From positions 1-37,675 of IMG/VR virus record IMGVR_UViG_3300034407_000066: a stretch of 37,675 nt of DNA; one strand, written 5' to 3'. The notes beneath the pieces were generated by a model, which saw only the letters and a program-made list of their open reading frames with translations, made no database searches and was not told the DNA's origin. This document shows, in pieces, positions 10,383-17,855 of the stretch; within the stretch, counting starts at the first letter, position 1; every line of letters starts with the position of its first letter. The stretch is from a virus. The position numbers were made by a program, and so were the translations under genes.

Positions 10383-10383
10383 T

Positions 10384-11520
10384 ATGACTAAAGCAAGAGA
10401 TATAGCAGATTTTAAATTTGAAAACATAGTAGATACTGGTACTGAAGGTACTAAAGTAGCTTCTGGTACTACAGCACAACGAGGTTCTACAGCAGGTCAA
10501 TGGAGATTTAATTCTACAATAGGATTTTATGAGGGCTACAATGGTATTGATTTTGTAGCATTAGCACCTACACCAACTATATCTTCAGTATCTCCTAACA
10601 GTATAGAAAGTGCAAGTGGTGGTAATGTAGATATTGTAATTCAAGGAACAAATTTTGATAGTGGAACAACAGTAAATTTTATTGGTAATGATGGAACAAA
10701 TTTTAATGCAAGTTCTGTCACTTTAAATTCTTCTATTCAAATTACTGCTACTGTTGCAAAAAGTAGTTTTGTAAATTCTAAAGAACCTTATGATGTAAAA
10801 GTAACATCTAATGCAGGTATAGCTACTACTGGTGATGATTTAATTAATGTAGATAATAATCCAACATGGACAACTGCAAGTGGTTCGTTAGGAAATGTTT
10901 ATGAAACACAAAACGATAGTTTTCAAGTGACTGCAACTGATGCTGATGGAGATACAATAACTTATTCTGTTTTATCTGGTAGTTTGCCTAGTGGATATTC
11001 TTTAAATACTTCAACTGGTGCTATAACTGGAACTGCGCCTTCTGTTTCTGGCGACACAACATCAAGTTTTACTATTAGAGCAACAGCAAATTCTGTAAAT
11101 GCTGATAGAGCATTTAGTATTACTGTTAAGAATTTAGCTTACACTAATATTGATATAGTAACTTACGCGTCTGATAACTGTTCAGATAGTGGTTCAACTT
11201 CGCCGAGCACAGTTACTCACGATTTTGGAACTCCAAGGTATGTAGGAAGAACTTACTTTTATTCTGTGTTTGCTGGTGGTGCAAGGTCAGCAAATGTAAG
11301 TGTTCAGTATAGTGATAATAATTCTTCTTGGACTACAGCATTTTCTGGTGTTCACGATAACCAAAGTTCTTGTGGAATTAAATATGATACAAGCAGTCAG
11401 CGTTCATTTACAACTGTATTAGGTTATGGAGCTCACAGATATTGGAGATTTGTTGAAGGTAGTGCTATTGTTAGTCATTATCCAAGAGCAGGAAGAATAG
11501 GTTTTGAGGTTATTGCATAA
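10384..11520 (+). CDS. Adhesin-like protein with Ig-like (TIG, He-PIG) and discoidin-like regions
   Basis: This is a 378-aa protein. Residues 1-60 contain an ARDIADFKFENIVDTGTEGTKVASG start and QWRFNST, typical of the conserved attachment end of marine phage tail proteins. Residues 60-155 look like an IPT/TIG domain (PTISSVSPNSIESASGG). Residues 160-250 match a putative Ig/cadherin-like fold (VTATDADGDTITYSVLSGSLPSG, GAITGTAP). The last 120 residues, with SVQYSDNNSSWTTAF and HRYWRF, are like an F5/8 type C (discoidin) carbohydrate-binding domain. It probably assembles on the tail and binds a surface glycan (inference). A TIG-like domain also occurs in the fibre upstream, so the two genes share a module. 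Confidence 0.75.
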   Translation: MTKARDIADFKFENIVDTGTEGTKVASGTTAQRGSTAGQWRFNSTIGFYEGYNGIDFVALAPTPTISSVSPNSIESASGGNVDIVIQGTNFDSGTTVNFIGNDGTNFNASSVTLNSSIQITATVAKSSFVNSKEPYDVKVTSNAGIATTGDDLINVDNNPTWTTASGSLGNVYETQNDSFQVTATDADGDTITYSVLSGSLPSGYSLNTSTGAITGTAPSVSGDTTSSFTIRATANSVNADRAFSITVKNLAYTNIDIVTYASDNCSDSGSTSPSTVTHDFGTPRYVGRTYFYSVFAGGARSANVSVQYSDNNSSWTTAFSGVHDNQSSCGIKYDTSSQRSFTTVLGYGAHRYWRFVEGSAIVSHYPRAGRIGFEVIA

Positions 11521-11654
11521 TGAATAATAGATATGAAATTTGTAAACAATGTAATGACTTTAATATGATACTTAAACTTTGCAAAGTGTGTGGTTGTTTT
11601 ATGCCAATTAAAACAAAAATTGAAAATGAAAGTTGTCCAAAAGGTAAATGGTAA
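11520..11654 (+). CDS. Small Cys-rich (zinc-ribbon-like) protein, 44 aa
   Basis: This short ORF starts at an ATG overlapping the upstream stop (TAATG). It encodes a 44-aa protein with CKQC, CKVCGC and a final SCPKGKW segment. The two CxxC knuckles and the trailing Cys suggest a small metal-binding ribbon. The translational coupling and the cysteine pattern, which is common in small phage proteins, support it as a real gene. Its function is unknown. Confidence 0.65.
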   Translation: MNNRYEICKQCNDFNMILKLCKVCGCFMPIKTKIENESCPKGKW

Positions 11655-11673
11655 TGCCTAGAAAAAAGATTAC

Positions 11674-11913
11674 ATGGATATGATGGTTTGGAATATATTG
11701 TTGACAGTAACCCTTGCATTAGGAGGGTGGATTGCATCTAACATGTATAGAGAGCAGCAAAGATTATCTATATTATTAAACAGAACACGTGAAGAAGTAG
11801 CAAAAGAATATGTAACAAAGACCGAAGTACACCATGATATGAACAGAATAATAGAACGACTTGATCATCTTGATGGAAAGATAGACAGGTTCTTTGAAGG
11901 GATTAAAAAGTGA
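11674..11913 (+). CDS. Small membrane-anchored coiled-coil protein
   Basis: This is a 79-aa protein. Residues 1-25 (MVWNILLTVTLALGGWIASNMY) form one N-terminal membrane helix. The rest is a charged helix ending in a heptad-like IIERLDHLDGKIDRFF. This layout resembles small phage holin-like, XhlA-like or i-spanin-like membrane proteins. It opens the envelope-protein block before the holin and endolysin, and its stop overlaps the GTG of the next gene (GTGA). The start is uncertain: three ATGs lie within 12 bases (11674, 11680, 11683) and no strong SD is present. A lysis role is an inference from topology and neighbourhood. Confidence 0.65.
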   Translation: MDMMVWNILLTVTLALGGWIASNMYREQQRLSILLNRTREEVAKEYVTKTEVHHDMNRIIERLDHLDGKIDRFFEGIKK

Positions 11914-12500
11914 ATGGATGGACAAAGGTATTTATATTATTTGCAGTATTTTTTATAACATCCTGCACCTGCACATTAGCTAGGGCAGATACAAACACCG
12001 TGTCTTCTACAGTAACAGGTACAACCACAGTAGATAAGACACCACCTACAGCATCAGCACCCTCTATAGTAATAAACAATCAAGACGTATGTACAACAGG
12101 TACATCAGTAGCCGTACAAACCCAGATACTAGGTTTTGCTACAGGCCAAACAATCACAGATGAAAATTGTGAACGACTAAAACTAGCACGTTCTTTATAC
12201 GGTATGGGTATGAAGGTAGCTGCTGTGTCTGTGCTATGCCAAGATCAAAGGGTCTGGGATGGTATGTGGATGGCAGGTACACCATGTCCGTTCTTAGGTA
12301 GCATAGGTAAGGAAGCTAAAGAAAAGTGGGAAACTAACATGACTATGATACCTGACGGTACAACAATGTTTAGTACAATGACCCAAAATGAACAGGTTAA
12401 AGAACAAAAAAAGGACAAACCAAAAACAAAAGGTGAATCAAATGAGAAAAGTGGGCTTGCTATATTTGGCGGTCTTGCTGCTTTGTTGTTCTTACTCTAA
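11910..12500 (+). CDS. Secreted or lipid-anchored protein with C-terminal hydrophobic tail
   Basis: This 196-aa protein starts at a GTG that overlaps the previous stop. The N-terminus MNGWTKVFILFAVFFITSC is a signal sequence; ITSC19 fits a lipobox, while LARA25 would allow ordinary cleavage. The mature part is Thr/Ser-rich and then has a Cys-containing core (DENCERLKLARSLYGMGMKVAAVSVLCQDQRVWDGMWMAGTPCPF). After a Lys-rich linker it ends in a hydrophobic helix (GLAIFGGLAALLFLL). This core pattern is familiar from uncharacterised proteins of marine phages. It probably sits in the cell envelope. Its last 59 bases overlap the signal-peptide coding region of the next gene in another frame. Confidence 0.68.
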   Translation: MNGWTKVFILFAVFFITSCTCTLARADTNTVSSTVTGTTTVDKTPPTASAPSIVINNQDVCTTGTSVAVQTQILGFATGQTITDENCERLKLARSLYGMGMKVAAVSVLCQDQRVWDGMWMAGTPCPFLGSIGKEAKEKWETNMTMIPDGTTMFSTMTQNEQVKEQKKDKPKTKGESNEKSGLAIFGGLAALLFLL

Positions 12501-13926
12501 CGCATACGAAGCACAATATCAGGTTGGTAGCACTGGGCCAAATGGAGGTACAGTAACATCAGTAACAGTAGTGCCTACGTTAATAGATACACAATCAGAA
12601 ATGGTTGGTGATTATTTAGAATATACTTACACATATGAATACGAAGAAACTGTACAGGAAACAGTACAACAAACAACAACTACAACAGCTATTGTTATTA
12701 CAGAAAAAACAGATCAACTTATAGATACAGCTACACAGACAAACGTTAATATATCTACTAACTGTTCATGGGCAGGCAATGTAGATTTTTGTACAGCAGG
12801 TGAAAATGTAGGTGGTGGTAGTAAGACTTATACCTTTGATGTGTCAGATTACACTAATAAAAAAGAATTAGACTATGGCAGCAGCGTAACATCACATGCT
12901 TCTAATGCCAATGTACCTTTGTGTTCAGCTACTAACAATGATTGTAAAGATGAATTTAAGTTAACTGTAAAACTACTTAATAATGGTGTAGTATCACAAA
13001 CGTATACACATAACTATGCAAGTATGAATTGGACAGGAACACAAAACTATACTTTTAATCAGGACGTATCAGCACTAACTTTTGATACTGCAAAGTTAGA
13101 ATTGTATGGTATGGATGCAGGATATTATAGCGGGTACTTTGGCCCTGCATTTAGCAACACATATTTTAATTTAACATACGATCATTTAACTGAAGTTATT
13201 AATACAATAATTAATAATGTTACAATGACATCAATATTTAATACGCAAGAGTATGCGTATGATTCAGAATACATCCCACCCCCACCACCTATAGAAGTAG
13301 ATTATACAGATTATACTGTAGATGCAGGTGTTACATTTGAAATGGAACTAGAAACATTTGATGGTGGTATGGGTACATTTGAAGTTGAGATAAGCGAAAC
13401 AAGTACAGGTGAGTTTGATATAGCTATCAACGAAGTAGAGCCTATGGAAATAGAAGTACAAACAGATATGGCAGAACCAATTGAAGTAGCACAAGCAGAG
13501 CCTGAACCCGAAACACAGGAAGTAGAAACTGTAGAAGCAGAGGGCGAAAGCAATGAACCAGAACAAACAGAAGTTTCAGAAAGTGAATCTAATACAAACA
13601 GCGAAGAAGTTAAAGATGAAACAGGGGGAAATGATAGAGATACCCCCAAGAAACCTAAATCCGATAATAAAAAGAAATCAGATAGAGGAAGTACAGCTAT
13701 TGCTTACAGTACAATACTTGAAACAACGAGGCTTATCGTAATGCAACAATCGCAAGCTGTAAAATTATTTGATACCTATACGCAGGTATCATTACCAACA
13801 ATGGAATTCTATCCTGTTTATGAGATTGATGGTGGTGACAACTACGACAATCCATATGGCATGTGGTGGATGGGTGCATCAGATGTACTAATGAACGATA
13901 TGGTGGAAATGCAATGGCAGAATTAG
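12442..13926 (+). CDS. Large secreted protein with acidic, proline-rich C-terminal region, function unknown
   Basis: The chosen ATG at 12442 has an SD (AGGTGA) and opens a clear signal peptide (MRKVGLLYLAVLLLCCSYSNA); the frame is open further upstream to 12388 but without a signal sequence. The 494-aa product begins EAQYQVGSTGPNGGTVTSV and has a Thr-rich strand region with two Cys pairs (NCSWAGNVDFC, LCSATNNDC). A PPPPPIE hinge follows at about residue 275, then an acidic Glu-rich segment, a basic Lys/Asp segment (about residue 415) and an aromatic-rich tail (NPYGMWWMG). It is probably exported to the periplasm or outer surface. It could be an adhesin, a superinfection-exclusion protein or a lysis accessory; nothing visible decides between these. 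Confidence 0.7.
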   Translation: MRKVGLLYLAVLLLCCSYSNAYEAQYQVGSTGPNGGTVTSVTVVPTLIDTQSEMVGDYLEYTYTYEYEETVQETVQQTTTTTAIVITEKTDQLIDTATQTNVNISTNCSWAGNVDFCTAGENVGGGSKTYTFDVSDYTNKKELDYGSSVTSHASNANVPLCSATNNDCKDEFKLTVKLLNNGVVSQTYTHNYASMNWTGTQNYTFNQDVSALTFDTAKLELYGMDAGYYSGYFGPAFSNTYFNLTYDHLTEVINTIINNVTMTSIFNTQEYAYDSEYIPPPPPIEVDYTDYTVDAGVTFEMELETFDGGMGTFEVEISETSTGEFDIAINEVEPMEIEVQTDMAEPIEVAQAEPEPETQEVETVEAEGESNEPEQTEVSESESNTNSEEVKDETGGNDRDTPKKPKSDNKKKSDRGSTAIAYSTILETTRLIVMQQSQAVKLFDTYTQVSLPTMEFYPVYEIDGGDNYDNPYGMWWMGASDVLMNDMVEMQWQN

Positions 13927-14372
13927 ATGTAGGTGGCGTTAAAGTCAAAGGAGGCAAAGGTCTTGGTTTACTAATGGCTGCAGCTACTTTGATAGGTGCG
14001 CTGTATGGTGGCTTTGAAGTGTATAAGGATTATACAGACATGAAGGAAAAGCTAGCTAACCTTGATATTGGTGCAATTGAGGCTAAAAATGCTGTGCTTG
14101 AAACTAAACTAGAGGAGGCAATAGACTATGTTCAAGATATTAAAGATGATCTACGGTCAGATGTTATCGCTGTTGAAAAGGCTTTGGGTGATGTTGAGCA
14201 ACGTATTCGCTTGGTTGAAGGCGAAAATCGTACAAGCATACAAGAAGCTAAAAAATGGTTTGATGAGCGTACTGCCAAAGTAGATGAGAAACTAAACGCA
14301 TTGGAAGAAAGACTTAATAAAAGGCTACGTGATGCGTTACAAAACCCATTGTTAAAGGATATGAGCAAATGA
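13914..14372 (+). CDS. Membrane-anchored coiled-coil protein
   Basis: The ATG at 13914 is preferred because of GGTGGA upstream and because it starts just inside the end of the previous gene; the frame is open to 13863. The product is 152 aa. Residues 1-20 are Gly/Lys-rich, residues 20-42 (LGLLMAAATLIGALYGGFEVY) form one membrane helix, and the remaining 110 residues are a long charged helix with heptad character (ETKLEEAIDYVQDIKDDL, VEKALGDVEQRIRLV, KVDEKLNALEERLNKRL). It may bridge the periplasm or cytoplasm as a spanin-like or scaffold-like rod. The function is not recognised. Its stop overlaps the next ATG. Confidence 0.65.
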   Translation: MAELDVGGVKVKGGKGLGLLMAAATLIGALYGGFEVYKDYTDMKEKLANLDIGAIEAKNAVLETKLEEAIDYVQDIKDDLRSDVIAVEKALGDVEQRIRLVEGENRTSIQEAKKWFDERTAKVDEKLNALEERLNKRLRDALQNPLLKDMSK

Positions 14373-14641
14373 GTACAACAACAGTATTAGGTAATAAACT
14401 TAAATCCGTAGGTGTAAGTGGGGTAGATAAACCTAAACGTACACCTAACCACCCTACTAAATCACATGTAGTAGTAACTAAGGTTGATGGTAATTTAAAG
14501 ACTATTAGGTTTGGTGAACAAGGTGCAAAGACTAATCAAAATGAAAAACAAAAAAAAGCATTTAAGTCAAGGCATGCTAAGAACATTGCAAAAGGTAAGA
14601 GCAGTGCTGCATGGTGGGCTAACAAGGTTAAATGGGCATGA
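14369..14641 (+). CDS. Small basic conserved phage protein
   Basis: This 90-aa Lys-rich protein starts with an ATGA overlap. Its C-terminus (NEKQKKAFKSRHAKNIAKGKSSAAWWANKVKW) matches a pattern seen in many marine phage proteins of unknown role (KARHAKNIAKGKxSAAYWANKxKW). It has no membrane segment and no cysteines. The basic charge suggests nucleic-acid or capsid binding. It sits within the membrane-protein block, coupled on both sides by stop/start overlaps. Confidence 0.65.
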   Translation: MSTTTVLGNKLKSVGVSGVDKPKRTPNHPTKSHVVVTKVDGNLKTIRFGEQGAKTNQNEKQKKAFKSRHAKNIAKGKSSAAWWANKVKWA

Positions 14642-14979
14642 GTAAGAAACTGGAAAAGGGTAGTGTGTACGAAAAACTTGATACAAATGGTGATGGCATA
14701 GTGTCAGACAAAGAGTTTGAAATGAAACAAAAGCTAGTGCTGCTTGAAAACGAAGACAAAAAACAAGATCAGCAGCGTTATCTAGTTTGGTTTTCTGCAT
14801 TGTCTGTTACTGCATTTATTATTGTATTGATGACACCATTGATTCCTATGGAACGGATAGATCACCTGTCAGGTATTGCTGAAATATGGGTGCTATCTAA
14901 CATGGGTGTTATTGGTTCTTTTATAGGATTTAATCAAATAGCTAAAAGGAGGTCTAAACATGATGAACCTATTGGGTAG
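14638..14979 (+). CDS. Two-helix membrane protein with EF-hand motif; possible holin partner
   Basis: The start at 14638 makes an ATGA overlap with the upstream stop; an alternative ATG lies at 14632. The 113-aa product begins with an EF-hand loop (DTNGDGIVSDKEFE), a charged linker, then two hydrophobic segments (WFSALSVTAFIIVLMTPLI and IAEIWVLSNMGVIGSFIGF) and a basic tail. EF-hand plus two membrane helices immediately before a recognisable holin suggests a second holin or holin regulator responsive to calcium (inference). The EF-hand has Asp at positions 1, 3 and 5 and Glu at position 12 of the loop, so it is intact. Confidence 0.68.
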   Translation: MSKKLEKGSVYEKLDTNGDGIVSDKEFEMKQKLVLLENEDKKQDQQRYLVWFSALSVTAFIIVLMTPLIPMERIDHLSGIAEIWVLSNMGVIGSFIGFNQIAKRRSKHDEPIG

Positions 14980-15364
14980 TTTAGTAGGGCCAGTAACAGG
15001 TCTACTAGATAAGTTTATTGAGGACAAAGATACTAAGAATAAGCTAGCGCATGAGATTGCTACTATGGCAGAGAAGCAAGCGCATGAAGCTGCAATGGCA
15101 CAAGTGTCTGTTAATCAAGCAGAAGCAAAACATAGAAGTTTGTTTGTTGCAGGTTGGAGGCCATTTGTAGGATGGATTTGCGCTGTTGCATTATTGTACC
15201 ATTTTGTACTTAATCCAATTATTTTATTTGGAGCAGGGTGGGCTAACGTAGAAATACCAGAGTTGCCTGCATTTGACATGGATAGTCTTATGACTGTTCT
15301 GTTAGGTATGCTTGGCCTTGGTGGTTTACGTAGCTACGAAAAAAGCAAAGGATTAACTAAATGA
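14960..15364 (+). CDS. Holin, GTA-type three-transmembrane family
   Basis: This 134-aa protein has a perfect AGGAGG seven bases before its ATG. The N-terminal part is amphipathic and charged (LLDKFIEDKDTKNKLAHEIATMAEKQAHEAAMAQVSVNQAEAKH). It is followed by RSLFVAGWRPFVGWICAVALLYHFVLNPI, the hallmark of the GTA_holin_3TM family, and a last hydrophobic helix (MTVLLGMLGLGGLRSYEKSKG). It should permeabilise the inner membrane and release the endolysin. It overlaps the upstream gene by 20 bp and the endolysin start by 4 bp, a standard holin/endolysin cassette. Confidence 0.87.
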   Translation: MMNLLGSLVGPVTGLLDKFIEDKDTKNKLAHEIATMAEKQAHEAAMAQVSVNQAEAKHRSLFVAGWRPFVGWICAVALLYHFVLNPIILFGAGWANVEIPELPAFDMDSLMTVLLGMLGLGGLRSYEKSKGLTK

Positions 15365-15813
15365 CATTTAAACTATCAGAACGATCTTTAAGTAGACTAG
15401 AACCTGTCAAGCCAGAATTGTTTGATGTGGTTATGGAAGCAATAGAACTAACTAAAGTAGACTTTGGTGTTATCTGTGGGCTACGTACCGAAGAAGAACA
15501 GAAGCTACTTGTTGAAAAAGGTGTAAGCCAAACAATGAAGTCAAAACATCTTACGGGCGATGCTGTAGATTTGATGGCTTACATTGGCAGCAGAGGTACA
15601 TGGGAACTAAACGTGTATGATGATGTAGCAGAAGCTATGCGTGAAGCTGCTAAAAATCAAGGTGTACGAATTAGATGGGGTGCAGCATGGACAGTGCCAA
15701 ACATAGCAGATTGGAATTTGTCTATGGAAGATGCAATGAATAGTTACATAGATCAAAGACGTTCAGAAAGACGTAGACCATTTATAGATGCACCGCATTT
15801 TGAATTGAATTAA
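15361..15813 (+). CDS. Endolysin, M15-family L-Ala-D-Glu/D,D-peptidase
   Basis: This 150-aa protein shows the M15/VanY zinc peptidase pattern: SKHLTGDAVDL with ligands His63 and Asp70, and DAPHFEL with His146, plus CGLRTEEEQKLL upstream. It should cleave peptide cross-links of peptidoglycan. No signal peptide is present, as expected for a holin-released enzyme. Its ATGA overlap with the holin stop couples translation. The length is typical for a stand-alone phage M15 endolysin. Confidence 0.92.
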   Translation: MTFKLSERSLSRLEPVKPELFDVVMEAIELTKVDFGVICGLRTEEEQKLLVEKGVSQTMKSKHLTGDAVDLMAYIGSRGTWELNVYDDVAEAMREAAKNQGVRIRWGAAWTVPNIADWNLSMEDAMNSYIDQRRSERRRPFIDAPHFELN

Positions 15814-15896
15814 TGAAGACAATCCAAGGGTGGATTATATTACTGGTGTTGGGTTGGTTAATATTAAACTGGATAGTCAGTTGTATTAGCGCATAA
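15813..15896 (+). CDS. 27-aa single-span membrane peptide after the endolysin
   Basis: The ATG overlaps the endolysin stop (TAATG). The peptide MKTIQGWIILLVLGWLILNW is followed by IVSCISA and is almost entirely one membrane helix, rich in Trp and Leu. Translational coupling to endolysin suggests a lysis accessory (small holin or spanin-like). It is the last rightward gene and converges with the leftward gene at 15886, overlapping it by 11 bases. It is short, so it could be fortuitous. Confidence 0.5.
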   Translation: MKTIQGWIILLVLGWLILNWIVSCISA

Positions 15897-16095
15897 TACA
15901 CCCATAAAACAAACCGCTACCATCTTTCATATGATGTTCGTTTATAGGATAGTCATGGTATTCTGTAAGATGTAAGCGCAACACATCACATAAATCAATA
16001 AAATTAAATTCATCTACAAGACTAATAGACCCTATTAAATCCTGCGTTACTGGCACTAACTGGTACATGCCATCAGCAAATATAATTAAATCCAT
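15886..16095 (-). CDS. Hypothetical early protein, 69 aa
   Basis: This is the last gene of the leftward early operon. The 69-aa product is acidic (SLVDEFNFIDLCDVLRLHLTEYHDYP) and has no membrane segment or recognised motif. Its ATG overlaps the stop of the upstream gene by one base, which supports translation. Position at the distal end of a replication or recombination operon suggests a small regulatory or host-takeover protein, with no direct evidence. Confidence 0.55.
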   Translation of the reverse strand: MDLIIFADGMYQLVPVTQDLIGSISLVDEFNFIDLCDVLRLHLTEYHDYPINEHHMKDGSGLFYGCIMR

Positions 16096-16298
16096 TACTT
16101 AGGTAAGATACTCTTTATCTTTTCAAGATACACAATCAAATCCCATGCTTCTTCCTGTGCATCATCAATCCAACTGTGTAACCCTTTTTCTGCATCCGCT
16201 ATTGTAGTGCCAAATTTCTCAATGCCTGCGTTTGAACGATCATTAGCACGCTTGATTATGGCAGCTACAATAGGGTCTTTTGTTAATTTAAAAGCCAT
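16095..16298 (-). CDS. Small MazG-like all-helical protein
   Basis: This 67-aa protein ends with GLHSWIDDAQEEAWDLIVYLEKIKSILPK. The WIDxAxEEAxDxxxYLEK pattern resembles the acidic metal-binding helix of MazG-type NTP pyrophosphohydrolases, common as short phage proteins. If active it would hydrolyse NTPs or (p)ppGpp-like alarmones. The length is well below a full MazG domain, so a single half-site that dimerises, or a non-catalytic homologue, is possible. It shares overlapping stop/start bases with both neighbours. Confidence 0.55.
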   Translation of the reverse strand: MAFKLTKDPIVAAIIKRANDRSNAGIEKFGTTIADAEKGLHSWIDDAQEEAWDLIVYLEKIKSILPK

Positions 16299-17194
16299 CA
16301 GAACTTCACATTATTCCAATGACTACAGTATTTATTAACACTGCAATAGTGGGCGCATCTAGTATCTTCACCTTTACGCAATACAATGTGGCAGCCTTTG
16401 CCTTCTTTCATATTGTTATCAGCTAGATACTTCAGTGCTTCATTACGTGTAGGTAGCAAACGTAATGCAGACTTACGGCCATCTTTCATCACAGCATATT
16501 CATCCATTTTATGCCAACGTTCTTCAGGTGTGCATATAGGTGGTTCATCCATATCCTGTGATTTTTGGTGTAGTTGTATACGTTCACTAACATAAACATC
16601 CTGTACTTCAGGTGACCAACGTTCAATTGGTATAACAACAGCCTGATGTTTAGGATAATTAACCGATGTTAATGCTTTCTTCTTAGACCAATCACGAAGT
16701 ATGGCTACAATAGCTAAAGACTTAACTTTGATACCATCATTTTCTTTAAACAAAGAGTGACGTATCAACCAATCAAGTATATTTAGTTGTGCTGTCCATT
16801 CATGTTTGCCGTTTGTAGCTGCATCCATGGCTGACCATGCAGATGTAGTCTTAAAATCAAGCAATTCACCATCACGTGATAGATAGTCAAACGTACCAGA
16901 TAGTGTCCATCCATGTGTCTTGCTATTCTTTACAAATATCCTACGCTCTGTAAGGTCTTCTGTGCCTTCTGCAGCACGTTCTATGACATGGTGGGTAGAT
17001 TGGCCTAGCAAAGACCATATACGATCAGATACATCTTCTTCTATATCATCATAATGGCGCTTTGTTAACGCTGTTATGCGTGGTGGTTGCAACAAACGTG
17101 TTGCAGAAATGTCACTACCTGTTGCATCATATGGGTCATTAGTTACCGCACGTTCAATAGCAGCAGGCAGGTTAGCATTGTTAGTTATCTTCAT
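16298..17194 (-). CDS. PD-(D/E)XK nuclease (RecB/Cas4-like exonuclease) with C-terminal Cys cluster
   Basis: This is a 298-aa protein. The nuclease motifs are visible: GQSTHHVIERA (motif-I His at 68/69), SGTFDYL with Asp103, and ELLDFKTTSAW with Asp113 and Lys115 (the D...D/E-x-K active site). The C-terminus holds Cys268, Cys280, Cys284 and Cys290, compatible with an iron-sulfur or zinc site as in Cas4/AddB-type enzymes. It lies 9 bp downstream of the SSB-like gene in the same operon, pointing to a phage recombination exonuclease role. No annealing protein is recognised beside it. The fourth canonical Cys of Cas4 lies far N-terminal; here all four are clustered. Confidence 0.8.
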   Translation of the reverse strand: MKITNNANLPAAIERAVTNDPYDATGSDISATRLLQPPRITALTKRHYDDIEEDVSDRIWSLLGQSTHHVIERAAEGTEDLTERRIFVKNSKTHGWTLSGTFDYLSRDGELLDFKTTSAWSAMDAATNGKHEWTAQLNILDWLIRHSLFKENDGIKVKSLAIVAILRDWSKKKALTSVNYPKHQAVVIPIERWSPEVQDVYVSERIQLHQKSQDMDEPPICTPEERWHKMDEYAVMKDGRKSALRLLPTRNEALKYLADNNMKEGKGCHIVLRKGEDTRCAHYCSVNKYCSHWNNVKF

Positions 17195-17203
17195 AATTAC
17201 CCC

Positions 17204-17818
17204 CTAAAATGGTATGTCTTCATCAGATGATAAGTTAGGCATATCTGCACCATTGTTCTCATCACCCATGTCTTGCGTGTCTTGTAACTCTTTTGACCGC
17301 AAAATAATGTTACGTATACCATCAGCTAACTTGTTAAATTCTTCCCTGTTACCTTTTTGGTATTCATCAATAGAAAACACTACAGATTCATGGTACTGAT
17401 CTTTGATGTCATCATCTTTGGGTAGCGGCATGATAGAACTAACACGTGGTCTACCGTTCTTACCTTCCATTACATTGATAAAACAAGTTACACCACATAA
17501 CTTAGATATATCAAAACCCTTCTTTTCCATTTCAGTAAATGGACGGCCACGCCATGCAGATAAATCCTGACCAAGTGTAGCTTTCTCATGCAACGATAGC
17601 GTATAAAATTTACTGATTGTTAGAGGTTCACCGTTGTTGTTTACTTCAGATGGTACTTCCCAGATAACCATGCACTGTCGTTTCCATGTTACCTGTCCAT
17701 CATAGTTGTTTTCTTGTGTGCCTAGATCAATGACCTTTACACATCTAGCCTTGTGTACGCCTGTACTTACTTCAGGGTACTTACTTTCATTGTCTACTGT
17801 TTTCGCAATAATACTCAT
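17204..17818 (-). CDS. DUF669-like single-stranded DNA-binding protein
   Basis: This 204-aa protein has a predicted OB-type beta core (STGVHKARCVKVIDLGTQENNYDGQ, RQCMVIWEVPSE, SKFYTLSLHEKATLGQDLSAWRGRPF) typical of phage DUF669 proteins. The acidic tail ends DEDIPF, the SSB-type tip that binds host repair proteins. It is the first gene of the leftward operon, with an AAGGAG SD and a near-consensus promoter upstream (17856-17884). It should coat ssDNA during phage replication or recombination, working with the adjacent nuclease. Confidence 0.8.
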   Translation of the reverse strand: MSIIAKTVDNESKYPEVSTGVHKARCVKVIDLGTQENNYDGQVTWKRQCMVIWEVPSEVNNNGEPLTISKFYTLSLHEKATLGQDLSAWRGRPFTEMEKKGFDISKLCGVTCFINVMEGKNGRPRVSSIMPLPKDDDIKDQYHESVVFSIDEYQKGNREEFNKLADGIRNIILRSKELQDTQDMGDENNGADMPNLSSDEDIPF

Positions 17819-17855
17819 GTCTACTCCTTTTTTAATATTTACTATTGGAACTCAT

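Noticed and set aside
6620-11520. Possible diversity-generating retroelement target, suggested by similarity to BPP-1-type structural genes
   Set aside because: No reverse transcriptase ORF and no template/variable repeat pair were recognised anywhere in the window.
12388-12441. 18-residue N-terminal extension of the 494-aa secreted protein
   Set aside because: It is Lys/Asn-rich, lacks an SD and would bury the signal peptide. The ATG at 12442 has an SD and opens the signal sequence.
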